A stretch of DNA of 43,194 nt, taken from Hyphomicrobium sp. Lineage in GTDB: Bacteria; Pseudomonadota; Alphaproteobacteria; Rhizobiales; Hyphomicrobiaceae. Where the stretch lies: the NCBI GenBank assembly GCA_019748215.1, contig JAIEPV010000071.1, positions 1-43,194 of the forward strand, written 5' to 3'. Shown piece by piece: positions 32,302 through 40,924 of this stretch. The translations under genes and the position numbers were made by a program. Each line of letters starts with the position of its first letter. Position 1 is the stretch's first letter. The notes under the pieces were generated by a model. That model saw only the letters and a list, made by a program, of their open reading frames with translations, did not search any database and was not told the origin of the DNA.

Positions 32302-32916
32302 ATGACCCAACCGAACGGGGCCGCCGCCCCACAACCCGCCGAGACCAACAGCGGCTTCTTCGTCAACACTGGCACGCACACCGGCTGGTTCACCACGCCC
32401 GATGGCGACATCTACGACATCCGCAAACTCGAACCACGTGAAGTCACTGATCCCCGCAATGGTGAAGTCACCACCATCTGGGGCGGTTACGCGACGGCAC
32501 GCGATCGCGACCTCGCCGCCCGCGATGCCATCCTGCAAGCCGAATTCAAAAAGACCGGCGTTCGTCCGGCCGAGCTGTTCGATCCGCAGGCTCGCGACAT
32601 TCCGCTCTACATCACGCTGCGCAATCGCCCCGGCAAAGGCTACAGCGACATCGGGTCGTTCTGGAATGCTCGCGGCCGCTACACCATCTTCGCCCGCGAT
32701 CTCGAAGGCAAACGTGGCCTGCGTTTCGGCGGCAATGTGCTCGCCTGGAAATCCACCGCAGCGCTCGATGCCGAACGTGCCGCCCAGACACCTGAACCCG
32801 ATGTTGCTGCACCCGATGCAGCACCAGTTTCCGCGCCCGATGGGAAAGCCGCTCGCGATGGTGCCGCCAAACGCGCCCGCAAAGGCCGCGATGACACGCC
32901 GAGCGCCGATGCCTGA
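32302..32916 (+). CDS. Hypothetical protein
   Basis: The 204-residue protein has GGAG upstream. The ordered part (residues 18-150) is beta-rich: FFVNTGTHTGWFTTPDGDIY, TTIWGGYATARDRDLAARDA, RNRPGKGYSDIGSFWNARGR. The tail is an alanine/proline/aspartate-rich linker ending basic. No family is recognised. It is co-directional with ardC and probably in the same transcription unit. Confidence 0.7.
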   Translation: MTQPNGAAAPQPAETNSGFFVNTGTHTGWFTTPDGDIYDIRKLEPREVTDPRNGEVTTIWGGYATARDRDLAARDAILQAEFKKTGVRPAELFDPQARDIPLYITLRNRPGKGYSDIGSFWNARGRYTIFARDLEGKRGLRFGGNVLAWKSTAALDAERAAQTPEPDVAAPDAAPVSAPDGKAARDGAAKRARKGRDDTPSADA

Positions 32917-33025
32917 TCAATTCTGACTGCCCTTGGGAGACGTCTGGTTTCAATACCAGGCGTCTCCTTTCGCTGCCGGGGCCCCCGTTTGGGCGAACCC
33001 CAGCAGCGAAAGGAGCCCACAAACC

Positions 33026-34210
33026 ATGGCCAGAAAGCCCAGAACCTACAAAACCCTACCCCGTGCCGACGGCAAGACGGCACGACATCAGGACGGCACG
33101 ACCCAACCGAAGGATGGATCTGAGACGCGCCAGAAGATCGACGTGCACGAAGCCATCACGCAAAAGATCATTGCCGCGATCCAAGCCGGAGCTGGCACCT
33201 TCGAGATGCCCTGGCACCGGCCCGGTGTCGCCTTCACCATTCCGACGAATGCATCGACCGACAAAGCCTATCGCGGATCGAACATTCTCTCGCTGTGGAT
33301 TGATGCCGACGCCAAGAAATTCGAGCATCAAGTCTGGGCCACCTACAAGCAATACGCCGAACTCGGCGCGCAGGTGCGTAAGGGCGAAAAAGGGTCCATC
33401 ATCGTCAAGTATGGCGAATGGGTCCCCAAAGAGAAGACCGGCGCGGTTGCTGGTGAGCAACCAAAGCGCCAAGGCGAAAATGATGACGACGGCAAACGTC
33501 TGTTCGCCAAGGCTGCCTGGGTGTTCAACATCGACCAAGTCGATGCGCCAGCCGCATTGCGCGAGCGATTGCTGCCAGCTTCTTCACAGCGCCCAGATCT
33601 GACGACACAGCTTGCTCATGTCGATGCGTTCATTGCTGCCACAGGTGCTGAGTTCCGCGAAGGTGGCCAACGAGCCTTCTACCGCCATCGCGATAGCCGT
33701 GGCGAAGGTGATTTTATTCAGATGCCGCCGCGCGACTTATTCACCGGCACCGCCACTTCAACGCCAACGGAAAGCTTCGAAAGTACCAGGCTTCATGAAT
33801 TGACCCATTGGGTTGGCGCAGAACACAGGCTGAATAGAAAGTTCGGCGAGCGCTTCGGCGACAAGGAATACGCCTTCGAAGAACTGGTTGCGGAATTATC
33901 TGCCGCGTTCCTTTGCGCGGAGTTGGCAATCACCAACACGCCCCGTGCCGACCATGCCCAGTATTGCGCCTCGTGGCTGGAAGTCTTGAAGGGCGATGCC
34001 AAGGCGATCTTCACCGCCGCCTCTTTGGCAACGCGCGCAGTTGCGTATCTCAATGAATTGCAGCCGGTTGCCGTGACGGCGCCGGGCGTCGATGACACCC
34101 GCGCGCACGGTGCAGAAGGTGACGCATTGGAACCCGATAGGCCGAGCAGTAACGACGCGCGCGATCGCCATGTAGCGCCCCGTTCTGCAAAAGCGGGTGG
34201 TCCACGATGA
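33026..34210 (+). CDS. ardC: ArdC-type antirestriction protein
   Basis: The protein has 394 residues from ATG 33026, with AAAGGAG upstream; the track starts 31 codons early. Residues 38-170 match the ArdC N-terminal ssDNA-binding domain (FEMPWHRPGVAFTIPTNAST, then WATYKQYAELGAQVRKGEKG). The C-terminal half is a zincin-like metalloprotease domain with HELTH at 257-261 and a likely third ligand in FEELVAELSAAF. ArdC-type proteins protect incoming single-stranded plasmid DNA from type I restriction. The last 50 residues are disordered. The next gene overlaps by ATGA. Confidence 0.92.
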   Translation: MARKPRTYKTLPRADGKTARHQDGTTQPKDGSETRQKIDVHEAITQKIIAAIQAGAGTFEMPWHRPGVAFTIPTNASTDKAYRGSNILSLWIDADAKKFEHQVWATYKQYAELGAQVRKGEKGSIIVKYGEWVPKEKTGAVAGEQPKRQGENDDDGKRLFAKAAWVFNIDQVDAPAALRERLLPASSQRPDLTTQLAHVDAFIAATGAEFREGGQRAFYRHRDSRGEGDFIQMPPRDLFTGTATSTPTESFESTRLHELTHWVGAEHRLNRKFGERFGDKEYAFEELVAELSAAFLCAELAITNTPRADHAQYCASWLEVLKGDAKAIFTAASLATRAVAYLNELQPVAVTAPGVDDTRAHGAEGDALEPDRPSSNDARDRHVAPRSAKAGGPR

Positions 34211-34896
34211 CGGGACGTGCACGCAAACTATTGCCTCATGCGGCGGCCGCTACCAAGTTGGAGCTCCAGCGCGTTCGTGTTCGTGCCGATGGGTATGATG
34301 CGAGTGGAGCCTACTGGGGTGCAGGCACGGACGTGTTTGTTGCTTCTCTGCAAGATGGCGCACAGGAAATTACCGTTCGCGCCAAGTCCGCCGCCGAGGC
34401 ACGCACCAAGGTCATGGCCGAACTCGCCCGCGCGCCCGGTGCGGCCAAGGTCGCACAGCACGACCAACTCGGCGGCGCGTCGCCCAATAAGACCCGCTAT
34501 GAAATCTACTGGCGCGATCCCGTTGCAGGTTCGAGCACACGTATTCGCATCACCCACTCCCGCGACTATCTGGTTATTGGGCAGGATCATGTCGAGATCG
34601 AAGCTCTGGCGCCCAAGAAGGCTGCTCTGCCGATCACCGGCACCGGATACCTGTCGCAGTTCTTGACCGCGCTGGAATTGATCAACGCCGGCGGCCCCGT
34701 GACGTTTGTCACCGCATGGCTCGACCGTGATGCCAAGAACAAGGATTGGCAGAAGCGGCAGACCGTTCGCCAGCAGGGCGATCTGTTCCAATGGGCAGAT
34801 GCCAACACCGAGGTCGGCAAACGCGAGCGGTCCGCCAAGGCGAAGCGCCCGAATGCCAAGGATGCACCATCGCGGCGCGATCGTGATCCCGCATGA
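34207..34896 (+). CDS. Hypothetical protein coupled to ardC
   Basis: The 229-residue protein overlaps ardC by ATGA and the next gene by ATGA. It has a beta-rich N-terminus (VRADGYDASGAYWGAGTDVF), a central ARTKVMAELAR helix and a basic disordered tail (KRERSAKAKRPNAKDAPSRR). The tail suggests nucleic-acid contact. No family is recognised. The tight coupling points to a joint role with ArdC and the nuclease-like protein downstream. Confidence 0.7.
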   Translation: MTGRARKLLPHAAAATKLELQRVRVRADGYDASGAYWGAGTDVFVASLQDGAQEITVRAKSAAEARTKVMAELARAPGAAKVAQHDQLGGASPNKTRYEIYWRDPVAGSSTRIRITHSRDYLVIGQDHVEIEALAPKKAALPITGTGYLSQFLTALELINAGGPVTFVTAWLDRDAKNKDWQKRQTVRQQGDLFQWADANTEVGKRERSAKAKRPNAKDAPSRRDRDPA

Positions 34897-35378
34897 TTTT
34901 GACGCGGCGTGAACGGCAGGCCCAGGGACAGGCGGCCGAAGACAGGTTCCGCACCTGGCTGGACAGGTGCCACCTGCCGCACATCTATGTCGAGCAGTCG
35001 CCGATGACCATCCCGCAGCACCTGCGCGGCGAGATCAAGCGTCCAGATTTTCTGGTCGGCGTTCCCACCATCGGCACACTCGCCGTCGATGTGAAAGCCA
35101 AACGCGTCTACCGCGATGCGATCCTGATCGACGCCTATGAGCACCGTACCCTCATGGCGTTCGAGACGTTCTTTAATGTGTCCGTCTGGTTCGCCTGCTT
35201 CCCGCCTGACGCGCCGCACACCTGTCATCTGTTCCTCAACCGCAGCCTGGCTGGGCTCGAGGTGGTGACCGTTAAGGGCAAGGCCGTCGTTGCTGTGCCG
35301 TTGCGGTTGACCAGATCCGTGGACGAGCGGCGGGATTTTATGGCGGCGCTGCTCGGGGCGATCAGTTTGAAGCAATAA
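34893..35378 (+). CDS. PD-(D/E)XK nuclease-like protein
   Basis: The 161-residue protein has an ATGA overlap upstream. The nuclease core is suggested by E16 in GQAAEDRFRTWL, then KRPDFLVGV (D52) and LAVDVKAKR (D66, K68), the D-x(13)-D-x-K spacing of the PD-(D/E)XK fold. The rest is a short alpha/beta domain. It could be a structure- or modification-specific nuclease acting with ArdC during DNA entry, or an inactive DNA-binding relative. No homologue name is recalled. Confidence 0.6.
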   Translation: MILTRRERQAQGQAAEDRFRTWLDRCHLPHIYVEQSPMTIPQHLRGEIKRPDFLVGVPTIGTLAVDVKAKRVYRDAILIDAYEHRTLMAFETFFNVSVWFACFPPDAPHTCHLFLNRSLAGLEVVTVKGKAVVAVPLRLTRSVDERRDFMAALLGAISLKQ

Positions 35379-35452
35379 TTGGAAGCAATATCAAGCAAAG
35401 ACCCAACGAATCACTGGTAGTAGCTGCTCAGTGGGATGGGCGAAGCATTCGA

Positions 35453-35650
35453 TTGCAAATCGCCACTGAACACTTCCGCGCCGCACACCTGCTGCCCAAA
35501 CTCGAGCAAGCCATCCTCGCCAAAGCCTTCCGTGGCGAACTGGTCCCCCAAGACTCCAACGACGAACCAGCATCCGTACTGCTGGAGCGGATAAAGTCAG
35601 ACCGCAGCAATGATGCAAGGAAGCCCCCTGGCCGACGGCCGAAAGTTTGA
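35453..35650 (+). pseudogene. hsdS: C-terminal remnant of a type I restriction specificity subunit (hsdS)
   Basis: The reading frame gives LLPKLEQAILAKAFRGELVP followed by DSNDEPASVLLERIK. This is the very conserved C-terminal helix region of HsdS. The frame is open from about 35372 without a start codon, and the target-recognition domains are missing. It marks an old recombination point next to the defence block at 35808. Confidence 0.75.
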
Positions 35651-35751
35651 CGCGGTGCCCCCCGAATGTAGGGAGCGCCTTGCCCACGGCCCTGCTTGGC
35701 TGGAGTTAGCCCATAAAAATACGAATAGAATCATGGCTATTTGTGCAGCAC

Positions 35752-35787
35752 GGACTAGGGCACGTTATATTTATTGAAAACTAGTCC
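35752..35787. promoter_or_regulatory. Inverted repeat upstream of the IetA-like gene
   Basis: GGACTAG and CTAGTCC form perfect 7-base arms 22 bases apart, enclosing an AT-rich TTATATTTATTG that could be the -10 region. The repeat ends 20 bases before the ATG at 35808. A regulator bound here would control the four-gene block; the IetA-like protein has a C-terminal helix-turn-helix and could be that regulator. Confidence 0.5.
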
Positions 35788-35807
35788 ACAAATGCGTAAG
35801 GTGTGGC

Positions 35808-36962
35808 ATGCCCTACGCTGACGGTAACACCATGCCCAATGAAACATCCCCGCTTGAGGCCGATTTCGTGCAACTCGCACGTATCGCACTGTCCGGGCGC
35901 GCCCAGGACATCCAAGTGCTGCTGCATCGTGCCGCCAAGCGCTATCGTCCGGACGCACCGGCGTTCGCCGATGCTCTAGTTGCACTGGTTCGTGAGGCTC
36001 CGACACGTTCATCGCCACTGCGACGCCAGACCGAAGTGCCAATGCCGGTTGACGCCGACTCGCGCCTGCATTTGTTGCGCGTCGAGGATACTCCGCATCT
36101 TGGACACGAGCCGGTGTTCGCGGCAGGCCTCGCCAAAGCGATGAACCAATTGGTACGTGAACGGCACAGCACGACGTCACTGCGCAAGGTCGGTCTGGAA
36201 CCAACCCGTACCGTACTGTTTGTTGGCCCTCCTGGCGTCGGCAAGACCATGGCTGCGCGATGGCTCGCACGCGAACTCGGCAAGCCGTTGATCATCCTCG
36301 ACCTAGCCGCAGTTATGAGCAGCTATCTAGGCCGCACCGGCACGAACCTGCGGCACGTGCTCGAATATGCCAAGTCCCTCGATTGCGTCTTGCTGTTGGA
36401 TGAGTTGGACGCCATTGCAAAACGCCGCGACGACCGGAGCGAGGTTGGTGAATTGAAGCGGCTGGTGACCGTGCTGATCCAGCAGATCGATGATTGGCCA
36501 TCGACCGGTCTGCTCGTAGCGGCAACCAATCACTCAGAACTTCTTGATCCAGCGATCTGGCGACGCTTCGAGACCAAGGTCGAGTTCCCGATGCCCGATC
36601 AAGCGGCAATCCAAGCCTTTGCAAAGGGCATGCTGACACCAACTGCGGACGGTGGGTCGTCATGGGCAGACGTACTCGCCGTGGCTCTGCGCGGGAAGTC
36701 GTTCAGCGACGTTGAAATCCTGATCAACGGTGCCCGCCGCGCAGCCGCTGTCACCGACATTCAATTGACCGAAGCCTTGTCGGCCATCATCCAACCAGAA
36801 ACCATGAGCAAAGACGAGAGGATTGAATTGGCGACCAAACTCGTCGAGAGCAATCTTGTATCCCAGAGGCGCGCCCATGAATTGACCGGTGTATCGCGCG
36901 ACACAATACGTGGCCACGCTGAAAAGAAGCCTAAGCCGAAACGCTCTGCAGGTCGCAAATGA
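35808..36962 (+). CDS. ietA: AAA+ ATPase, IetA-like
   Basis: The 384-residue protein has AAGG eight bases before its ATG. The AAA+ core has Walker A GPPGVGKT (140-147), Walker B VLLLDELDAI (194-203), sensor-1 Asn in ATNHSE (about 241) and an Arg finger in WRRFE (252-253). The C-terminus ends with a helix-turn-helix-like segment (SQRRAHELTGVSRDTIRGH) and a basic tail. With the subtilisin-like gene that overlaps its stop (ATGA), this matches the IetAS pair. From memory, that pair is known from Agrobacterium Ti plasmids as a toxin-antitoxin-like plasmid-stability module and later as an anti-phage system. IetA would be the ATPase controlling the protease. Confidence 0.85.
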   Translation: MPYADGNTMPNETSPLEADFVQLARIALSGRAQDIQVLLHRAAKRYRPDAPAFADALVALVREAPTRSSPLRRQTEVPMPVDADSRLHLLRVEDTPHLGHEPVFAAGLAKAMNQLVRERHSTTSLRKVGLEPTRTVLFVGPPGVGKTMAARWLARELGKPLIILDLAAVMSSYLGRTGTNLRHVLEYAKSLDCVLLLDELDAIAKRRDDRSEVGELKRLVTVLIQQIDDWPSTGLLVAATNHSELLDPAIWRRFETKVEFPMPDQAAIQAFAKGMLTPTADGGSSWADVLAVALRGKSFSDVEILINGARRAAAVTDIQLTEALSAIIQPETMSKDERIELATKLVESNLVSQRRAHELTGVSRDTIRGHAEKKPKPKRSAGRK

Positions 36963-39181
36963 CGAAACGAAATTTTCTCCTTGGCAAGGGCGAACGCCTC
37001 ATCTCGGATGTCCAAGGCGTGCGAGGTGGCGGTCCAAAGGAGCATCCTTACACGTTTGGGGAAGCAAAGGCGCGTTTGGAGCCGCGCCTGATCAAGGCTG
37101 TCGATGCAATTGATAAATTGCCGCCCGAAGCATGCCCGGACGACAAAGCCGTCGCCACCATCACCCTAAATCCCGAATACATCGCCAAGTCATACCACCC
37201 TGAAGGACTGTTCGAGGCCGTTGGACTTGAACCGGTCGGTAGCCGCCCGAAGCGCATTACGCCTGACAAGAGATCACGCGGAAGAGCCCCAGAAGAAACA
37301 ATCACCACAGAATTTTTCGTGATGGGTTCACGAGAGGCGTTCCGTCGATGGCAGCGTAACCTGCCAACATGGCAAGCAGACAGCCCCGGCGCCAAAGAGT
37401 TCGTATCGATTGAGGAAATCACCGCGCCAGATTTCTCTGACAAGATCAAAGGCGAACTTCCGAAGCATGGCAAGGCAACCTTCGAAGTGGTTCTTCACGC
37501 CGACGCACTGTTCGGCGAAAATCGCCTCCTGCCCTTGTTTCGCAAGTATTTGGCCGGTTTCGGCGTCAATGCCAATCTGGCCCGGCGGTTCTACGCAGGC
37601 GGACTTTGTTTCTTAGAACTCGATGCCCCGGTCGAGACCGCCGCCAAGATCGCGACCTTTACGCCCGTGCGCGTTCTTCGCCAGATGCCAAATTTGCGAA
37701 TGCTCCGACCGACAGTTAGAACTACCGGACTGCCGGCGCAACCGCTCGTCCTGCCCAAGGAACCCGCGCTCGATTCCAGCATCAAAGTGGCTATTTTTGA
37801 TGGTGGCTTGCCCGATAAGCATCCGTTGACGGCCTGGGCCAGGCCGTTCGACACGACCGGTCTCAGTACACCTGATAAGGAAGGTCTGCAGCACGGCACA
37901 CACGTCACATCAGCGTTTTTGTTCGGGCACATAGATCCAACCAAGCCACTGCCGCGCCCCTATGCTCCTGTCGACCACTATCGAGTCCTTGACAGTGCAC
38001 CGAGCCAAGATCCACACGAGCTTTACGAGGTCCTTGAGCGCATCGACAACGTGCTCTCTAACAAGAATTATGATCTGGTCAACATCAGTCTCGGTCCTCA
38101 TTTGCCGATCGAAGATGACGACGTCCATGCCTGGACAGCCGTGCTCGACGAGCGTTTCGCCCGCGGCACCACACTTGCTGGTATTGCGGTTGGAAATGAC
38201 GGAGAGGGCGACTCAAAACTGGGCCTTAATCGCATCCAAGTCCCGTCGGACGCCGTCAATGCTATGGCGATCGGCGCTTGCGATTCACCTGAAACACCAT
38301 GGCTAAGGGCTACTTACAGTTCTGTAGGGCCCGGCCGAAGTCCTGGCCTCATCAAACCGGACATCGTCGCCTTTGGCGGTTCACTACAACGACCATTCCT
38401 GGTGGTGAGCGACACAGACAAGCCAACCCTTGATACGACAGGCGGCACTTCCTTCGCCACCCCGCTTGTCCTGCGTATGGCTGCCGGCATTCGTGCTCAC
38501 ATCGGATCGAGCCTCGGCCCGCTTGCCATCCGCGCCTTACTCGTCCACTCCGCCGAGGCATCTGACCATGCTGCGGAAGAAGTCGGCCGTGGTCGACTTG
38601 CCTCCACCTTGGACGACATTCTCGTCTGCGACGACGATACGATCCGTGTTGTGTATCAAGGTGTCATCTCTCCCACTCGATACATTCGCGCACCGATACC
38701 CCTGCCCTCCACCATCATTCCAGGTAAGGTCCGGGTCGACGCAACGCTCTGCTACGCAACAGCGGTCGATCCCCACCATCCTGGAAACTACACGCGCGCA
38801 GGCCTAGAGATCGCGTTCCGTCCCCACGACGGCAAACGCACTAATCCTCAGAAAGTGCACGCCGACACGAAGAGCTTCTTTGGTTCCGCACAAGCCGGAT
38901 TGTCCGAGGACGACCTACGGCGCGATGCCTGGAAGTGGGAGAACTGCCTTCACGCATCTGTCAGCTTCATGGGCAAATCTTTGCAAAACCCGGCTTTCGA
39001 TATCCACTACAACGCCCGATTAGAAGGCCGTAACTTCGCGCCTGATCATGAACTGCCCTATGCACTCGTCGTCACGGTGCACGCCAAGAAGCTGGCCGAT
39101 CTCTATGATCAGGTCGTGCGCAAGTATGCAACACAACTTGAGCAACTGAAACCCGTCATCGATATCCCTGTTCGGGTTTAG
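36959..39181 (+). CDS. ietS: Subtilisin-like (S8) serine protease, IetS-like
   Basis: The protein has 740 residues. The catalytic triad is intact: D281 in VAIFDGGLPD, H312 in QHGTHVTSAF, S498 in TTGGTSFATP. The oxyanion Asn is N413 (GNDGEG). No signal peptide is present, so it acts in the cytoplasm. A 270-residue N-terminal region precedes the protease and a 230-residue beta-rich C-terminal region follows; either may bind IetA or a phage trigger. It overlaps ietA by ATGA. Proteolysis under ATPase control would be lethal or antiviral once triggered. Confidence 0.88.
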   Translation: MTKRNFLLGKGERLISDVQGVRGGGPKEHPYTFGEAKARLEPRLIKAVDAIDKLPPEACPDDKAVATITLNPEYIAKSYHPEGLFEAVGLEPVGSRPKRITPDKRSRGRAPEETITTEFFVMGSREAFRRWQRNLPTWQADSPGAKEFVSIEEITAPDFSDKIKGELPKHGKATFEVVLHADALFGENRLLPLFRKYLAGFGVNANLARRFYAGGLCFLELDAPVETAAKIATFTPVRVLRQMPNLRMLRPTVRTTGLPAQPLVLPKEPALDSSIKVAIFDGGLPDKHPLTAWARPFDTTGLSTPDKEGLQHGTHVTSAFLFGHIDPTKPLPRPYAPVDHYRVLDSAPSQDPHELYEVLERIDNVLSNKNYDLVNISLGPHLPIEDDDVHAWTAVLDERFARGTTLAGIAVGNDGEGDSKLGLNRIQVPSDAVNAMAIGACDSPETPWLRATYSSVGPGRSPGLIKPDIVAFGGSLQRPFLVVSDTDKPTLDTTGGTSFATPLVLRMAAGIRAHIGSSLGPLAIRALLVHSAEASDHAAEEVGRGRLASTLDDILVCDDDTIRVVYQGVISPTRYIRAPIPLPSTIIPGKVRVDATLCYATAVDPHHPGNYTRAGLEIAFRPHDGKRTNPQKVHADTKSFFGSAQAGLSEDDLRRDAWKWENCLHASVSFMGKSLQNPAFDIHYNARLEGRNFAPDHELPYALVVTVHAKKLADLYDQVVRKYATQLEQLKPVIDIPVRV

Positions 39182-39217
39182 GAATGCCAGATCACAGCGT
39201 TGTTGCAAGGAACCCCC

Positions 39218-40924
39218 GTGGCCGTCGTCCGAAAGATTGAAATCCGCCACTTTCGTGGCATCGCAAGTCTCGACTGGTGCCCGAGCGAGGGCATGAATTG
39301 CCTTGTCGGGCCAGGAGACAGTAGCAAGACCACAATCCTTGATGCCATCGATTACTGCCTTGCGGCTCGTCGAAATCTATCATTGAGCGACGCCGATTTT
39401 CACGACCTGGATGTCAAGACGCCTGTTGAAATCTCGATCACACTTGGCCGTCTCGGCGACAGCCTGAAAAATCTTGAGGCCTACGGCTTGTATCTTCGCG
39501 GCTTCGATCCAAAGACCGGTTCCATCGACGACGAACCGGACACCGGACTAGAGACGGTGCTGACGGTAAAATTGACAGTTGAGGCGGATCACGAACCATC
39601 ATGGTCGCTGTACTCGGAGCGCGCGGCCCAACAAGATCAGGCCAGAGGACTCGCATGGGCGGATCGATCTGCTGTCAGCCCAACCAGACTTGGTGCCTAC
39701 GCCGATCATAATTTGAGTTGGGGTCGTGCATCGATCTTGAACAAGATCTCCGACGAGACGATTACCGCTACAGCGGAGCTGGCCGAACTTGCTCGCAATG
39801 CACGCGATGCCTTCGGTCAACAAGCAGAGGCCGGATTGCCGACAGCTTTGAGCATCGTGCAGGACACGGCTGGAAAACTGGGCGTTCCTGTCGGTGATGC
39901 AGTAAAAGCAATGCTGGATTCCCAGTCGGTATCATTTTCAGGTGGTACGATCTCACTTCACGATAGTGATAAAATTCCCTTGAAAAACCTGGGCCTCGGC
40001 TCGAAGCGGCTGCTCGTCGCCGGCTTGCAGCGCGCCGCTGCTGGCACGACTCCTATCGTCCTGGTCGACGAAATTGAGCACGGCCTGGAACCACACCGAA
40101 TTATCCGTCTCCTCGATGCGCTCGGCGCCAAAGAGGCAAAGCCACCACTTCAAGTTTTCATGACAACGCATTCACCTGTCGCTGTTCGGGAATTGATGGC
40201 TGCACAGATCCATCTCGTTCGATCACGCAATACGGTTCACGTTGTCCATCGCGCGAGCGATGTCGGTGATGTACAGGGAACGATCAGGCTGTTCCCCGAG
40301 GCCCTACTCGCCCGGTCTGTCATCGTATGCGAGGGCGCGACAGAGCATGGGCTTCTGCGGGGCCTCGACCAGTACCGCGTCGCAAACGGCAAGGTGTCAC
40401 TGACCGCGCGTAATGCCGCCATCGTCGACGGGGGTGGTGATAATGTATTCAAACGAGCGCGCGCGATCCAACTATTGGGCTATCGTACAGCTGTCCTCCA
40501 CGACAGCGACAAAATCCCGACGCCAGATATCAAAGCAGAATTCGAAACTTCGGGTGGCCCAACATTTTCTTGGAGCGCGGGCTGCGCATTGGAGGAGGAG
40601 CTTTTCCTTTCACTCCCCGAAAAAACTGCTCAACAGTTGCTCAACTACGCTGTGGAGCGACGAGGTGAGAAAGCAATCGATGATCAGATCCGGTCTGCGT
40701 CCAACGGTAAAATAACGCTGGCCGGATGCCGCGCCGACCTGACGCAAGAAATGCGCACGCTACTCGGAAAGGCCTCGAAGGCAAAAACAAGTGGTTGGTA
40801 CAAAACTATCTCTGACATGGAAGTCGTTGCTCGCGACATAATCGGGCCAGGCGCAAACGGCTCTGCTGCTTCGTTGACCGGCCCGATTAACGCCCTGACC
40901 AAGTGGATTGCGGATGGTGCCTGA
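39218..40924 (+). CDS. OLD-type ATPase/TOPRIM nuclease, GajA-like
   Basis: The protein has 568 residues from GTG 39218, seven bases after AAGGA; the track uses TTG 39200. It starts 36 bases after the S8 gene. SMC-like ATPase signatures: a Walker A variant GPGDSSKTT (about 31-39), an ABC signature NLGLGSKR, Walker B IVLVDEIEHGLEP and a switch TTHSP. A TOPRIM domain follows with E in VCEGATEHG (about 372), D in VDGGGDN (404) and the DxD of LHDSDK (429/431). This is the architecture of OLD-family nucleases and of GajA in the Gabija defence system. The Walker A has Ser where Gly is usual, so ATP handling may be altered. The helicase gene overlaps its end. Confidence 0.85.
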   Translation: MAVVRKIEIRHFRGIASLDWCPSEGMNCLVGPGDSSKTTILDAIDYCLAARRNLSLSDADFHDLDVKTPVEISITLGRLGDSLKNLEAYGLYLRGFDPKTGSIDDEPDTGLETVLTVKLTVEADHEPSWSLYSERAAQQDQARGLAWADRSAVSPTRLGAYADHNLSWGRASILNKISDETITATAELAELARNARDAFGQQAEAGLPTALSIVQDTAGKLGVPVGDAVKAMLDSQSVSFSGGTISLHDSDKIPLKNLGLGSKRLLVAGLQRAAAGTTPIVLVDEIEHGLEPHRIIRLLDALGAKEAKPPLQVFMTTHSPVAVRELMAAQIHLVRSRNTVHVVHRASDVGDVQGTIRLFPEALLARSVIVCEGATEHGLLRGLDQYRVANGKVSLTARNAAIVDGGGDNVFKRARAIQLLGYRTAVLHDSDKIPTPDIKAEFETSGGPTFSWSAGCALEEELFLSLPEKTAQQLLNYAVERRGEKAIDDQIRSASNGKITLAGCRADLTQEMRTLLGKASKAKTSGWYKTISDMEVVARDIIGPGANGSAASLTGPINALTKWIADGA

